A stretch of 64,000 bases of DNA. Source: Sphingomonadales bacterium (lineage in GTDB: Bacteria; Pseudomonadota; Alphaproteobacteria; Sphingomonadales; Sphingomonadaceae). Under the pieces are notes generated by a model. That model had not been told where the DNA came from. It worked only from the letters and a program-made list of their open reading frames with translations, and did not search any database. Numbering within the stretch: position 1 is the stretch's first letter; each line of letters starts with the position of its first letter. Shown piece by piece: positions 8,162 to 17,758 of this stretch. The stretch is taken from the NCBI GenBank assembly GCA_028871475.1, contig JAGWMZ010000006.1, forward strand, positions 124,001 to 188,000, written 5' to 3'. Made by a program: the position numbers and the translations under genes.

Positions 8162-10098
8162 CACTTCACCACTGGCAACCACACCGCACTGGCGTCACTG
8201 CCACCCCAATGGATCGTCTCGGTCGCCTTCACGTAATCGGCGGGCTTGGCGTCCATGATGGACGGCACCCAGCTTTGCGGGTTGCGGTCATAGAGCGGGA
8301 ACAGGGAGGACTGGACCTGCACCATGATGCGGTGGCCGGGCAGGAAGACGTGGTCGACCGTCGGCAGGCGCCATTTGAAGGCATAGGTCTTGCCCGGTTC
8401 CAGCGGCGCGGGGGTGGAATAGCCATGGACATAGCGCCCACGGAAGATTTCGATGCCCAGCGCCAGTTCATAGCCGGCCATGGTGGGGTCGGCACTGTTC
8501 TGTTCGGGATAGACGTCGATCAGCTTGACGACATAGTCGCTGTCCTTGCCGCTGGTGGCGGCGTGCAGGTCAACCATGGCCGCACCGCGAATGTGGACGG
8601 GCGCGGTCAGCACGCCGGTCTTGAAGGAGAGCACATCGGTGCGGCCATCGACAAAGCGCTGGTCGCCCACCAGCCAGGTGGTCCATGCCGTGCCGCTGAG
8701 CGACACCGGTCGCGGAATGGTGGTGACAGGCTTGGCCGGGTCGGAAATGTAGCTTTCGCTGCCCTCGCCCGCGGGCTTGTCGAAACTGGCCGTGAAATGG
8801 TCGCCCAGATAGAGCGGCGTGTTGGCCGGGGCCAGATCGTCGCTTTCCTCCCACTGGTTCGTCCCGCTGGCATAGGTGATGACGCGGGGCGTGTGGCAGG
8901 GGGCCGGATTGGTCTTGAGGTGACAGTCGAAGAAGGGCTTCATGTAACGCAGCCGCCATTGCAGCGCCGTGTCACCCTCAAACTTCAGATTGCCCAGCGA
9001 GGAACCCTCGTAATTCACGCCCGAATGGCGCCATGGGCCGACGACCAGGCTCACCTTGTCGCGGCTGTCGGCCCGTGCGGTCAGCGCGCGATAGACGGCG
9101 GGCGCGCCATAGCTGTCCTCCTGGTCCCACTCGCCCACCACCAGCATGGTGGGCACGGTGATGCCGCGCCGGCCCAGAATCTTGTCGACGGCCTGATCCT
9201 GCCAGAAGCTGTCATAGCTGGGGTGTTCGAGCATCTTGCGCACGCCGGGAAGCTGGTCCACCCCCCATTTGCGCGCATAATCACCGGCAGAGCCTGCCGA
9301 GAGATAGGTGTCATAGGCATCCTGCTTGCCAGAGGGGATGCCGCCACGCCCGCCGTTCTTCACCGTCTGGCCCAGCACATAGTCATAGCCGAAGACGCGG
9401 AAGGCGCCGTTGTGGAACCAATCGTCGCCCATCCAGCCATCGACCATGGGCGATTGCGGCACGGCGGCTTTCAGCGCCGGATGCGGATCGACCAGCGCCA
9501 TCAGCGAGGTGAAGCCCAGATAGGACGAGCCGGTGATGCCGACCTTGCCGTTGGAATTCTTGAGATTCTTCACCAGCCAGTCGATCGTGTCATAGGCGTC
9601 GGTGGCATGGTCGACCGAGGTGTGATTGAGCGGCCCGCGCAAGGGGCGCGTCGTCACATAATCACCCTGTGATTTACCCAGGCCGCGCACGTCCTGATAG
9701 ACGCGGATATAGCCGTCATCGACAAAGGGCGTGTCGACGATCGGCAGGATTTCCTCGATCTTCTGGCTGCGGTTGCGACTGGTGGCGGCGTCGGCATTGT
9801 AAGGCGTGCGCGACAGGATGATCGGCGCATCCGTCACGCCCTTGCGATAGACGATAACGGTGTAGAGCTTTACCCCGTCGCGCATGGGAATCATTTCTTC
9901 CCGGCGAACGTAGTCTGCCTCGGGGCGCACCCAGTCATAGTGGGCCACGGTGTCGGGCGTCATCGGGTCCAGCAAGGTGCCGGGCGGCGGCAGTGGCGCA
10001 CTGGCGGCGGGCCTTGCGGGCAGGGGTTTTGCAGACACTGTCCCGGCCATGGCGGTGGCCGCCATGATGACCGCCCAAACCCCTGTTCTCAAACGCAT
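8161..10098 (-). CDS. Secreted S15/CocE family hydrolase, alpha-amino acid ester hydrolase-like
   Basis: A 645-residue protein with a signal peptide (RLRTGVWAVIMAATAMAGTVSA). The alpha/beta-hydrolase core has the nucleophile Ser192 in GITGSSYLGF, the acid Asp325 in VGEWDQEDSYGA, and His358 in GPWRHSG. This is the same triad layout as alpha-amino acid ester hydrolases and glutaryl-7-ACA or cocaine esterase-type enzymes, followed by the C-terminal jelly-roll domain of that family. It is expected to act in the periplasm on esters or amides of amino acids or peptides. The ATG at 10098 has GGAGAG four bases before it; an ATG at 10110 in frame has a badly spaced site. It is divergent from the quinone reductase gene. 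Confidence 0.88.
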   Translation of the reverse strand: MRLRTGVWAVIMAATAMAGTVSAKPLPARPAASAPLPPPGTLLDPMTPDTVAHYDWVRPEADYVRREEMIPMRDGVKLYTVIVYRKGVTDAPIILSRTPYNADAATSRNRSQKIEEILPIVDTPFVDDGYIRVYQDVRGLGKSQGDYVTTRPLRGPLNHTSVDHATDAYDTIDWLVKNLKNSNGKVGITGSSYLGFTSLMALVDPHPALKAAVPQSPMVDGWMGDDWFHNGAFRVFGYDYVLGQTVKNGGRGGIPSGKQDAYDTYLSAGSAGDYARKWGVDQLPGVRKMLEHPSYDSFWQDQAVDKILGRRGITVPTMLVVGEWDQEDSYGAPAVYRALTARADSRDKVSLVVGPWRHSGVNYEGSSLGNLKFEGDTALQWRLRYMKPFFDCHLKTNPAPCHTPRVITYASGTNQWEESDDLAPANTPLYLGDHFTASFDKPAGEGSESYISDPAKPVTTIPRPVSLSGTAWTTWLVGDQRFVDGRTDVLSFKTGVLTAPVHIRGAAMVDLHAATSGKDSDYVVKLIDVYPEQNSADPTMAGYELALGIEIFRGRYVHGYSTPAPLEPGKTYAFKWRLPTVDHVFLPGHRIMVQVQSSLFPLYDRNPQSWVPSIMDAKPADYVKATETIHWGGSDASAVWLPVVK

Positions 10099-10236
10099 AA
10101 CGCTCTCCATCCCTGTAATGCCCCAGGCGCCCGGCCGGCCCCTTGCCTGCCGCCGCCATGTTGACAGGGGTGTTAGCATCTTTGCCGGGTGTGAAAAGCC
10201 TGCAGCGGCACGATCTGCTTGAGGGTATGAGGAAAT

Positions 10237-10253
10237 TAAGACAAGTGTCCTTA
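10237..10253. promoter_or_regulatory. Operator-like dyad in the qor / S15 hydrolase divergent region
   Basis: TAAGACA (10237-10243) and TGTCCTTA (10246-10253) form a near-perfect dyad with one bulged base. It lies midway in the 192-bp divergent region, 37 bases before the quinone reductase ATG. Redox-responsive regulators often bind such dyads before quinone reductase genes, but no regulator gene is adjacent and the assignment is only positional. Confidence 0.3.
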
Positions 10254-10290
10254 TGTAAACTACCCCCATAGACGATTGAGAACACTGATT

Positions 10291-11268
10291 ATGCGAGCGC
10301 GCCAAGCCTTTATCTCCCGACACGGTGGCCCGGAGGTCATCGAATGGCGCGAGGTCGACTTGCCTGCCCCCGGCCAAGGCGAAGTGCTGATGGAGATTCG
10401 CGCCGTCGGCCTGAACTACATCGACACCTATCACCGCAGCGGCCTTTATCCGCTGCCCATGCCCGCCGCGCTGGGCAGCGAATGTGCCGGCGTGGTGCTG
10501 GCTGTGGGCCCGGATGTCAAAAGCCATGCCGTGGGTGACCGTGTGGGCCACTGCCTGGGCACGCGCGGCGATTATGCCACCGCACGTCTGGTGCCCGCGC
10601 GCGAACTGCTCGACCTGCCCCCCGACATTGACTTTACCACCGCTGCCGCCGTGCTGCTGAAGGGCGGGACCACCGAATTCCTCGCCGAAAGGGCCGCCAC
10701 TCTGATCGAGGGCGATCAGGCACTGGTCCATGCGGCGGCAGGCGGCGTGGGCCAGTTGCTGACGCAGTGGCTCACCACCAATGGCGTGGGCGTGATCGCC
10801 ACGGCGGGCAGCGAAGGCAAGCTGGCCATCGCGCGGCAATGCGGCGCCACCCATGCCTTCCTCGCCCATGATCCCGATCTGGTGGAGAAGGTGCGCGCGG
10901 CGACCGGCGGGACGGGCGTTCCGGTCGTTTATGATGGCGTGGGCGCGGCGACCTGGGAGGCCTCGCTGAAATGTGCGGCGCGGCGTGGGCTGATCGTCAG
11001 CTATGGCAATGCCTCAGGCCCGGTGACGGGTGTCGCTCTCAGCCAGTTGACGGCGCATGGCTCGCTTTTCGTCACGCGGCCGACCATGGGCGACTATTAT
11101 TTGACGCCCGAGGAACGGGCAGCGGGCGTCTCGCGCCTGTGGTCCATGCTGCGTCATGGCCATGTGAAGGTGACGATCGGCCAGACCTATCCCCTGTCGC
11201 AAGTGGCAGAGGCCCATCGCGCCATCGAAGCGCGCGAGACGGTGGGGTCCACCGTGCTGCTGGTCTGA
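10291..11268 (+). CDS. qor: NADPH:quinone oxidoreductase (zeta-crystallin type)
   Basis: A 325-residue zinc-free medium-chain dehydrogenase/reductase. The GroES-like half shows GLNYIDTYHRSGLYPLP and GSECAGVV, and the Rossmann half shows LVHAAAGGVGQLLTQW for NADPH binding, then a late TYPLSQVAEAHRAIEAR. Both size and motifs fit quinone oxidoreductase QorA, which reduces quinones by one electron with NADPH in the cytoplasm. A TTG at 10276 is in frame, but the ATG at 10291 starts exactly where the family starts. The gene is followed by a hairpin at 11280-11301 shared with the convergent lysE-like gene. Confidence 0.93.
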   Translation: MRARQAFISRHGGPEVIEWREVDLPAPGQGEVLMEIRAVGLNYIDTYHRSGLYPLPMPAALGSECAGVVLAVGPDVKSHAVGDRVGHCLGTRGDYATARLVPARELLDLPPDIDFTTAAAVLLKGGTTEFLAERAATLIEGDQALVHAAAGGVGQLLTQWLTTNGVGVIATAGSEGKLAIARQCGATHAFLAHDPDLVEKVRAATGGTGVPVVYDGVGAATWEASLKCAARRGLIVSYGNASGPVTGVALSQLTAHGSLFVTRPTMGDYYLTPEERAAGVSRLWSMLRHGHVKVTIGQTYPLSQVAEAHRAIEARETVGSTVLLV

Positions 11269-11279
11269 GGGATGGCGAT

Positions 11280-11301
11280 GGGGCGCGGTCGACCGCGCCC
11301 C
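11280..11301. terminator. Bidirectional hairpin between convergent qor and LysE genes
   Basis: A perfect 22-base palindrome made of GGGGCGCGGTC (11280-11290) and GACCGCGCCCC (11291-11301), which can fold into a stem in both directions. It lies 11 bases after the qor stop and 7 bases after the lysE-like stop, seen from each side. No T-run follows. Confidence 0.6.
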
Positions 11302-11308
11302 GCCCGTC

Positions 11309-11938
11309 TCAGGCCGGTTTGCTCTTCAGCAGGATCGCGCCGAAGCCCACGAAGATCGCCCCGGTGGCGCGGTTGAACACGCGCTTGAGCGAAGGGCGCT
11401 CCAGATGGCGGGCGAGCCCGCGTCCGCCCAGCGCATAGGTCAGGTACCAGAACGTATCGATCAGCGCGAAAGTGGCGACGAGGATCGCGAATTGCGGCGC
11501 CTTGGGGGCAGCGGGGTTGATAAACTGGGGCAGGAAGGCGGCGGCAAACAGCATCGCCTTGGGGTTCGACACCGAAACGACATAGGCCGCGCGCCACATC
11601 TTCCAGCGCGTCATGGCAGGGCCGATGGGCAGATCCTCGTCGCTGGCTTCCTCCACCGGCGCGCGCCAGGCCTTGAAGCCAAGGTAGAGCAAATAGGCCG
11701 TGCCGGCATAGCGCAGGACGGTAAACGCGCCGGGCACCGCCAGCAACAGGGCGGTCAGCCCCACCGCCGAGGCCGTGAGCAGCGTCACCAAACCCGACAG
11801 GCAGCCTGCCATGGCAGGCAGGGTGCGGCGGATGCCGAATTCGACACTGCGCGATAGGATGTGCAGCATGTTGGGGCCGGGCGTGGCCGACACCAGAAAG
11901 GCCGCGATGAAGAACATGCTCCAGAGATGAAAGGTCAT
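11309..11938 (-). CDS. LysE/RhtB family amino acid exporter
   Basis: A 209-residue inner-membrane protein with about six hydrophobic segments. The N-terminal motif SATPGPNMLHILSRSVEFG is diagnostic for the LysE/RhtB superfamily (consensus PGP followed by a Gly-rich region), and SNPKAMLFAAAFLPQFI is the conserved second repeat motif. Family members export basic or neutral amino acids, homoserine lactone or related compounds; the substrate cannot be chosen from sequence. The gene is convergent with qor. A 49-bp gap separates it from the upstream small membrane protein gene, so it could be the last gene of the DAHP synthase unit. Confidence 0.92.
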   Translation of the reverse strand: MTFHLWSMFFIAAFLVSATPGPNMLHILSRSVEFGIRRTLPAMAGCLSGLVTLLTASAVGLTALLLAVPGAFTVLRYAGTAYLLYLGFKAWRAPVEEASDEDLPIGPAMTRWKMWRAAYVVSVSNPKAMLFAAAFLPQFINPAAPKAPQFAILVATFALIDTFWYLTYALGGRGLARHLERPSLKRVFNRATGAIFVGFGAILLKSKPA

Positions 11939-11987
11939 AAGGTCCTCCGCCCGCAAGCCATGGCGGGGACAGGCGCCCCCTGCAAGG

Positions 11988-12488
11988 TCAGAACAACGTA
12001 ATCTGCACCGCCACGACCACCGCGAAGACAAGCCCCAGACCAGCAACAGCCACCCCGCCCCGCATCGCCCAGCGCAAGGATGCAGCGATGGCAACAGCCA
12101 CCAGCAGAATGGCAAGCTGGAGCGCCGCTTCTGACATTTCGAGAAGGTCCGCAGACTGCCACTGATAGGCTGCGCCTTCTGAGAGATTGGTCAGGTTGGC
12201 CCGCAAATCAGACAGGCTCTTGCCTTGCCCCATGCCCGCTCCCTCCGCCAATTCAGCCGCCCGCACATCGCGGTCCAGCCCCGGCATGTTGGCATGGGCG
12301 AAAAGCACCGACTGACGCAATTGCTGAGCGATGATTGCCACGCGCGTGTCGCTGGCGGCAACGGTTCCCCGCCACGCGCTGTCACGCACATGCCCTGCGG
12401 CAAAATGCACCAGCAGCAACGCCAGCGCCATCACCCCGATCATCAAGGCGCCCTGTTTGTGCAGGGCGCCCGTCTCGTCGTGCTCCAT
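11988..12488 (-). CDS. Small membrane protein, DUF4337-like
   Basis: A 166-residue protein. One hydrophobic segment lies near residues 15-35 (GVMALALLLVHFAAG), a helical soluble region fills the middle (residues 40-115), and two hydrophobic segments lie at the C-terminus (LAILLVAVAIAASL and VAGLGLVFAVVVAVQI). This one-plus-two arrangement and the region TRVAIIAQQLRQS resemble DUF4337 proteins, whose function is unknown. Its ATG overlaps the DAHP synthase stop codon by one base (TGATG), so it is translationally coupled to that gene. That coupling is the only clue to its role. Confidence 0.65.
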   Translation of the reverse strand: MEHDETGALHKQGALMIGVMALALLLVHFAAGHVRDSAWRGTVAASDTRVAIIAQQLRQSVLFAHANMPGLDRDVRAAELAEGAGMGQGKSLSDLRANLTNLSEGAAYQWQSADLLEMSEAALQLAILLVAVAIAASLRWAMRGGVAVAGLGLVFAVVVAVQITLF

Positions 12489-13864
12489 CAGGCCGCTTCG
12501 CGCGCGCTGCGCCCCTGCGCCTCGCGGTTGAGCTCCTCGGCAATGAGGAAGGCCAGTTCGATCGACTGCGCACCATTGAGGCGCGGGTCGCAATGGGTGT
12601 GGTAACGGTCCGCCAGATCGCCATCAGTGATGTCGATGAGGCCGCCGGTGCATTCGGTCACATTCTTGCCGGTCATCTCGATATGGATGCCGCCGGCATG
12701 GGTGCCCTCGGCGCGGTGGACGGCGAAGAAGCCGCGCACCTCGCCCAGAATGCGCTCGAACGGGCGGGTCTTGTAGCCGCTGTCCGACTTGACGACATTG
12801 CCATGCATCGGGTCGCAGCTCCACACCACCGGGTGGCCCGAAGCCTTCACAGCGCGCACCAGCTTGGGCAGGCCGGCTTCCACCTTGTCATGGCCATAAC
12901 GCGCGATCAGCGTGATGCGGCCCGGCTCGCGGCTGGGGTTCAGCTCGTCGAGCAGGCGCAGCAGCATGTCGGGCTCAAGGCTGGGCCCGCATTTCACGCC
13001 GATGGGGTTCTTCACGCCCTTCAGGAATTCGACATGGGCCGAATTGTCGAAACGGGTGCGGTCACCAATCCACAGCATATGGGCCGAACAATCGAACCAG
13101 TCGCCGGTCAGCGAATCCCGACGGGTCAGCGCCTGTTCGTATTGCAGCAGCAGCGCTTCATGGCTGGTGTAGAAATTGGTGCCCTGAAGCTGCGGCACGG
13201 TCTGCGGGTCAACGCCGCAGGCCGCCATGAAGTCCAGCGCCTCGCCAATCTTGTCGGCGGTTTCGCTGAAACGGTCACCCCAGGGGTTGCGGCTGATATG
13301 GTCCAGCGTCCATTTGTGAACCTGGCGCAGATTCGCATAACCCCCGCTGGCAAAGGCGCGCAGCAGGTTCAGTGTCGCGGCAGACTGCGTGTAAGCTTTC
13401 AGCATCCGCTCAGGGTCATTGCGGCGCGAGGCAGCGTCGAACTCGATGCCATTGATGATGTCGCCAAGGTAGCTGGGCAGTTCCACAGACCCTTGCGTCT
13501 CGGTCGGCGCACTGCGCGGCTTGGCGAACTGGCCGGCCATGCGGCCCACCTTCACCACGGGCTGCTTGCTGGCGAAGGTCAGCACCACCGCCATTTGCAG
13601 CAGCACGCGGAACGTGTCGCGAATGTTGTCGGCGTGGAATTCGGCAAAGCTTTCCGCGCAATCGCCACCCTGCAGCAGGAAGCCCTTGCCCGCCGCCACA
13701 TTGGCCAGATCAGCCTTCAAGGCGCGGGCCTCGCCCGCAAAGACCAGCGGAGGAAACGCGGCCAGGGTCTTCTCCACCCGGCCGAGTTCCTCGGCGTCAT
13801 TATAGACGGGAAGATGGCGCGCTTCGGCCTGCTTCCAGCTATCGGGGGTCCAGATCCTGCTCAC
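12488..13864 (-). CDS. aroG: Class II 3-deoxy-7-phosphoheptulonate (DAHP) synthase
   Basis: A 458-residue enzyme of the plant-like (type II) DAHP synthase family. It condenses phosphoenolpyruvate with erythrose 4-phosphate, the first step of the shikimate pathway. Visible hallmarks are WTPDSWKQ at the start, [11 protein letters not shown] with the metal-binding Cys, [14 protein letters not shown], and [27 protein letters not shown] near the C-terminus with metal ligands His and Glu. The start is a GTG at 13864 with AGGAG upstream at suitable spacing. The stop overlaps the start of the DUF4337-like membrane gene. It lacks the long N-terminal extension of the mycobacterial enzyme, so feedback control by three aromatic amino acids is uncertain. 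Confidence 0.95.
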   Translation of the reverse strand: MSRIWTPDSWKQAEARHLPVYNDAEELGRVEKTLAAFPPLVFAGEARALKADLANVAAGKGFLLQGGDCAESFAEFHADNIRDTFRVLLQMAVVLTFASKQPVVKVGRMAGQFAKPRSAPTETQGSVELPSYLGDIINGIEFDAASRRNDPERMLKAYTQSAATLNLLRAFASGGYANLRQVHKWTLDHISRNPWGDRFSETADKIGEALDFMAACGVDPQTVPQLQGTNFYTSHEALLLQYEQALTRRDSLTGDWFDCSAHMLWIGDRTRFDNSAHVEFLKGVKNPIGVKCGPSLEPDMLLRLLDELNPSREPGRITLIARYGHDKVEAGLPKLVRAVKASGHPVVWSCDPMHGNVVKSDSGYKTRPFERILGEVRGFFAVHRAEGTHAGGIHIEMTGKNVTECTGGLIDITDGDLADRYHTHCDPRLNGAQSIELAFLIAEELNREAQGRSAREAA

Positions 13865-13973
13865 TTCGTCCTGCTCCTTCTAGGGAAGCAGCGCCCATAG
13901 CCGCATTGCGCGAGGAATCATAGCGCCGCGTGGCGATCAGTATAATCGCTTTTATGTCGCGGCGCCGGGCTGG

Positions 13974-16937
13974 TCAGCGATGTTTCTTGCTCGATTGGGT
14001 GAGCGCGGGGGGCACCTGCGCCTTGTCGCCGATGACCGCAACGCGCAGCGCATTGTCGGGCAGCAGATATTTGGCGGCCAGTGCCTGCAGCGCCTGCGGG
14101 CTGACGCCGGTGTAATCCACCAACAGGCTGCGCAGCGCCAGATAGCGCGACGGGTCCTGCGTGGCGCCCTCGATCTGCTGCATGAAGAAGGCGGTGCTGG
14201 AACCCGCGCGGGCGATCTGCTGGCGCACCGGCTCGATCACGCGTTCCAGCTCGTCGGCGCCCACCGGCTTGGCGGCAAGATCGGCGGCGATGGAGCGCGC
14301 GGTCGAGAAGAAGGTGGGCACCATATCCGGCGCGATGATGGCGCTGGCGGTAAAGGTGCCGCCGTTGGTCAGGTCCAGCGGCCAGTCGCTGCCGACCTGG
14401 GGCGCATAGCTGGCCCCGGCCTTTTCGCGCATCTGCTGCATCAGCCGGTTGGCGAAAAGCTGCGAGAGCACATCAAGCTGGCGCGATTCGCGCAGCAGCG
14501 TCGTGCCGCCGCCCGTCGGCCAGCTGATGACGGCCGCAGCCTGCGCCGGGTCACCATTATGGCGCAGGATGATGGGCGTGGGCGAGACGACCGGCGGCAG
14601 GACGCTGGGCGGCTGCGTATCGGCGGGCAGGTTGCCGCGCGGCGGCAGGGCGCCAAAGGTCGTGCGCAGGGCGGCCAGCGCCTTGTCACGGTTGAAATCA
14701 CCAAAAATCTGCACCTCGATCGGGCCGTCCTTGAGGATCGGCTCCCAGGTGGCGCGGAAGCCTTCGGGCGTGGCGGCGGTGATCTGGTCCGGCGTGGGCG
14801 CGGCAAAGCGCTGGTCGCCGCCGCGCTGCAAAGCCTTGAGCTCACGGTCGATCACGCCCGAGGGGCTGGCGGCAAAGGTTGAATATTGCAGCCTGGCCGC
14901 CGCCTGAGAGCGCTTGAAGGGCGCCGCATCCCAGCGCGGATCGGCAAATTTGTCGGCAAAGAGATAGAGCTGATCGGCCAGATCCTCCGCGCGCGTATCG
15001 GCGGAAAACTGGAAGAAACCGTCATCGGTCTTCAGGTCAAAGCCCATCTTGCGACCGGTGGTGATGCGATCCAGCTCTTCCTGCCCCAGCTTGCCCTCGC
15101 CCGAACTGACCAGCGCGGTGCCCGCCAGCAAGGCATAGACATCGGTCTTGTCAGTGAAGGCGCGCGAACCGGCGCCGAAGCGGACCTTCACCGTCACCCG
15201 GCCGGGGTCATCCTGCGTGGGCCACAGCTGCACCTTCACGCCATTGGCAAAGTCGACCTGCTCGATCCCGCGCAGGGGGGTCTGGCTGTCGGCCACTTCG
15301 GTGGTGGGGGTGCCGATGGGGGGCAGGTCGGCAAAGGAAATTTTCTCGGCCGAAAGGCGGGCATGCGAATCCGGATCGACCTTTTCCATCAGCGCCGCTT
15401 TCAGATCGGCGCTGGTGCCATCCTTGGCATCGGGCGTGACGTAAAGCGCGCGCACGGCGCGGCCCTGGAACAGCTTCCTCGCATGTTCCAGCACGGCCTC
15501 GGGCGTGAAGAGCGGGATCGACTGCTTGAAAATGTCGAGCACGACCTCGGGGCTGGCGACTGTCTCGTGAATGTCGAGCGCCTGGACCAGATCATCGGCC
15601 AGCCGCCCGCCCGGTTGCAGCGCGCGCTGCTGCACCGCGCTTTCAAAGGCGACGTTGATTTCGGCCACCTCGCGGGCGATCTCCTCGGGCGTGGGCGGGG
15701 TTTTCAGCGCATCGGCAATGACCGCGCGCACATCATGAAGCGCCGCCTGCCAGTTGCCGTCCATCGGCTGGATCGACACGAAGGTGCCATCCACGCTGCG
15801 GCTCTCGTTCTGCTGGTTGACCGAGGCGGTGAGATAGCTGGCCCCGGCGCGGGCGCGCGCCTCCAGCCGGCGGTTGATGATGGCCTGCGCCACCTGGTCG
15901 ATCATCAGGCCCTGATTGTAGACGATCGTGTCCTGCTTTTCATGCCAGGGGCGCACAATCGCCATGGTGAGCGCGCGCGGCGTATCGGGCTCGACCAACA
16001 CGCGGGCATAGGTCACCGGATTATCCGGATCACCGCCGATGGGCGCGGCCGGCTCACCGAAATCGGGGGCCGGAACGTGAGGGCCCACGCCCTGCCAGTC
16101 GCCGAACCACTTCTGGATGAGCGCGGCGGACAGACGCGGGTCGATATCCCCCGAAACGATGATCGCTGCGTTTTCCGGGCGGTACCAGCGGTCATGAAAG
16201 GCGCGCACCGCATCCTGATGGGCGCCTTCCAGCGTCGCCTCGGTGCCGATGGTGGCGTGGTCGGCCAGCGGCTGGCCATAGGCGATCATCTCGCGCAGAG
16301 CGTTGAGCACCTGCGCCTGCGTGCCGCCGCGCTCGCGCTTTTCCGCCAGCACGATGGGCACTTCGGTGCGAATGTCGCTTTCCGACAGGTTCGGGGCCTC
16401 CATCATGCCCGAGAGCAGCTTGAAGCTCTCGTCCAGCGTCTGGGGCGTGGCATTGGGCAGGTCGATCTTGAAAACGGTGGCCGTCGTGCTCGTCTCGGCA
16501 TTGGTGTCGCTGCCCAGCGTGGCGCCAAGGCGCTGCCAGGTGGGGATGGCCTGGTTCTGGCCCAGATATTTCGACTGGCGGAAGACCAGATGCTCGATCA
16601 GATGGGCAAAACCGGCCTCACGCGGGCGTTCATTGATGGAGCCGACATCCATGCGAATGCGGATGGACACCTGCCCGGGCGGCACCGCATTGGCCCGCAC
16701 GGCCCAGCGCAGCCCATTGGTCAGCGTGCCGAAATACCACTCCTTGTCATGCGGCACATCGCTGCCCTGATAGAGCCAGGGATTGTCCTGAGGCGGCAGA
16801 GGCGGCAGCGCGGAAAGGGCACTGGCGGCGACGGGTCTGTCACCGGGCCGGGCAGGCGCCGCCTGCGGCAAGGCCACCACAACGGCGACCGAAATCAACA
16901 GGGACAGCGAGCGAGCAGCACGGGAGGAGCAGTTCAT
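13974..16937 (-). CDS. Secreted M16 family zinc metallopeptidase (two-domain)
   Basis: A 987-residue protein with a signal peptide (residues 1-29, core LSLLISVAVVVALPQAAPA). The first M16 domain carries the inverted zinc motif HLIEH in GFAHLIEHLVFRQS, with the third ligand further on in the family-typical Glu helix. A second M16-like half follows from about residue 550, as in PqqL or pitrilysin-type proteases, which enclose short peptides in a chamber. It is expected in the periplasm. Its length and domain pairing match the common alphaproteobacterial insulinase-like proteins. The gene stands alone, 109 bp from the DAHP synthase gene. The 240 bp upstream, to the divergent nfuA, hold both promoters but no gene I can see. 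Confidence 0.92.
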   Translation of the reverse strand: MNCSSRAARSLSLLISVAVVVALPQAAPARPGDRPVAASALSALPPLPPQDNPWLYQGSDVPHDKEWYFGTLTNGLRWAVRANAVPPGQVSIRIRMDVGSINERPREAGFAHLIEHLVFRQSKYLGQNQAIPTWQRLGATLGSDTNAETSTTATVFKIDLPNATPQTLDESFKLLSGMMEAPNLSESDIRTEVPIVLAEKRERGGTQAQVLNALREMIAYGQPLADHATIGTEATLEGAHQDAVRAFHDRWYRPENAAIIVSGDIDPRLSAALIQKWFGDWQGVGPHVPAPDFGEPAAPIGGDPDNPVTYARVLVEPDTPRALTMAIVRPWHEKQDTIVYNQGLMIDQVAQAIINRRLEARARAGASYLTASVNQQNESRSVDGTFVSIQPMDGNWQAALHDVRAVIADALKTPPTPEEIAREVAEINVAFESAVQQRALQPGGRLADDLVQALDIHETVASPEVVLDIFKQSIPLFTPEAVLEHARKLFQGRAVRALYVTPDAKDGTSADLKAALMEKVDPDSHARLSAEKISFADLPPIGTPTTEVADSQTPLRGIEQVDFANGVKVQLWPTQDDPGRVTVKVRFGAGSRAFTDKTDVYALLAGTALVSSGEGKLGQEELDRITTGRKMGFDLKTDDGFFQFSADTRAEDLADQLYLFADKFADPRWDAAPFKRSQAAARLQYSTFAASPSGVIDRELKALQRGGDQRFAAPTPDQITAATPEGFRATWEPILKDGPIEVQIFGDFNRDKALAALRTTFGALPPRGNLPADTQPPSVLPPVVSPTPIILRHNGDPAQAAAVISWPTGGGTTLLRESRQLDVLSQLFANRLMQQMREKAGASYAPQVGSDWPLDLTNGGTFTASAIIAPDMVPTFFSTARSIAADLAAKPVGADELERVIEPVRQQIARAGSSTAFFMQQIEGATQDPSRYLALRSLLVDYTGVSPQALQALAAKYLLPDNALRVAVIGDKAQVPPALTQSSKKHR

Positions 16938-17178
16938 GCCCGATCTATACGAACGCCCTGCCTTAAGGGCCAGTGAATAGCGTCACAAAACCACAAGCCG
17001 CCCCATCGCCAAGTCATGATGACACAAATCACGCCTTTCGTTCATGCTACAGCCAGACAAAGGCTCGCATAGCCTGCGCTCCGATACGACTTTCGCCCGG
17101 TTCGACCAGTAAATCGAGGCGACACCCTTGACCGGCTGGCCGCGCTGCCTACATGCGCGTCAGCAAGAAAGGCCCCCG

Positions 17179-17757
17179 ATGTTCATCGAAACCGAAACGA
17201 CGCCCAACCCGTCAACCCTGAAATTTCTTCCCGGTCAGCAGGTTATGGCCGCCGGGTCGCGCGATTTCATTGACGAGGACCAGGCCGAAGCATCGCCGCT
17301 GGCGCAGGCTCTGTTTTCACTGGGCGATGTCTCGGGCGTTTTTTTCGGGCGTGACTTCATTTCTGTAACGGCGGGCGAAGGGGTCGACTGGGGCGCACTC
17401 AAGCCGCAGGTCGTGGCCATTCTTCTTGACCATTTCATTTCGGGCGCACCGCTGTTTCAGGTAGGGAGCGCCGCTGGCATCTCGGTTCCGGCCGAGGAAG
17501 ATGACGACCTTGGCGACGACCCGGCCGACGCGGACATCGTCGACCAGATCAAGGACCTGCTCGAAACCCGCATCCGCCCGGCCGTCGCCAATGACGGCGG
17601 CGACGTGCTCTATCGCGGCTATCGTGAAGGGGTGGTCTATCTCAAGATGCAGGGCGCCTGTTCGGGCTGCCCCTCCTCCAGCGCCACGCTGAAGAACGGC
17701 ATCGAGAGCCTCATCAAATATTACGTGCCCGAAGTGACCGAGGTACGCGCGGCCTGA
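17179..17757 (+). CDS. nfuA: NfuA/NifU-family Fe-S cluster carrier
   Basis: A 192-residue protein with two domains. The N-terminal Nfu_N domain starts ETETTPNPSTLKFLPG. The C-terminal NifU domain has VANDGGDVLYRGY and the cluster-binding pair in ACSGCPSSS. Such proteins accept [4Fe-4S] clusters from the assembly machinery and pass them to apo-enzymes; the radical-SAM protein MiaB, encoded 3 kb downstream, is a plausible client by analogy with E. coli, though this is inference. The ATG at 17179 is supported by the match to the family N-terminus. The next gene, tsaB, begins one base after its stop, so they are in one operon. Confidence 0.93.
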   Translation: MFIETETTPNPSTLKFLPGQQVMAAGSRDFIDEDQAEASPLAQALFSLGDVSGVFFGRDFISVTAGEGVDWGALKPQVVAILLDHFISGAPLFQVGSAAGISVPAEEDDDLGDDPADADIVDQIKDLLETRIRPAVANDGGDVLYRGYREGVVYLKMQGACSGCPSSSATLKNGIESLIKYYVPEVTEVRAA

Positions 17758-17758
17758 G

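Noticed and set aside
14886..16976. A 696-codon open frame on the + strand across the M16 peptidase gene
   Set aside because: It is a shadow of the M16 gene, low in conserved motifs and rich in Arg, Gly and His; the minus frame has a signal peptide and HxxEH.
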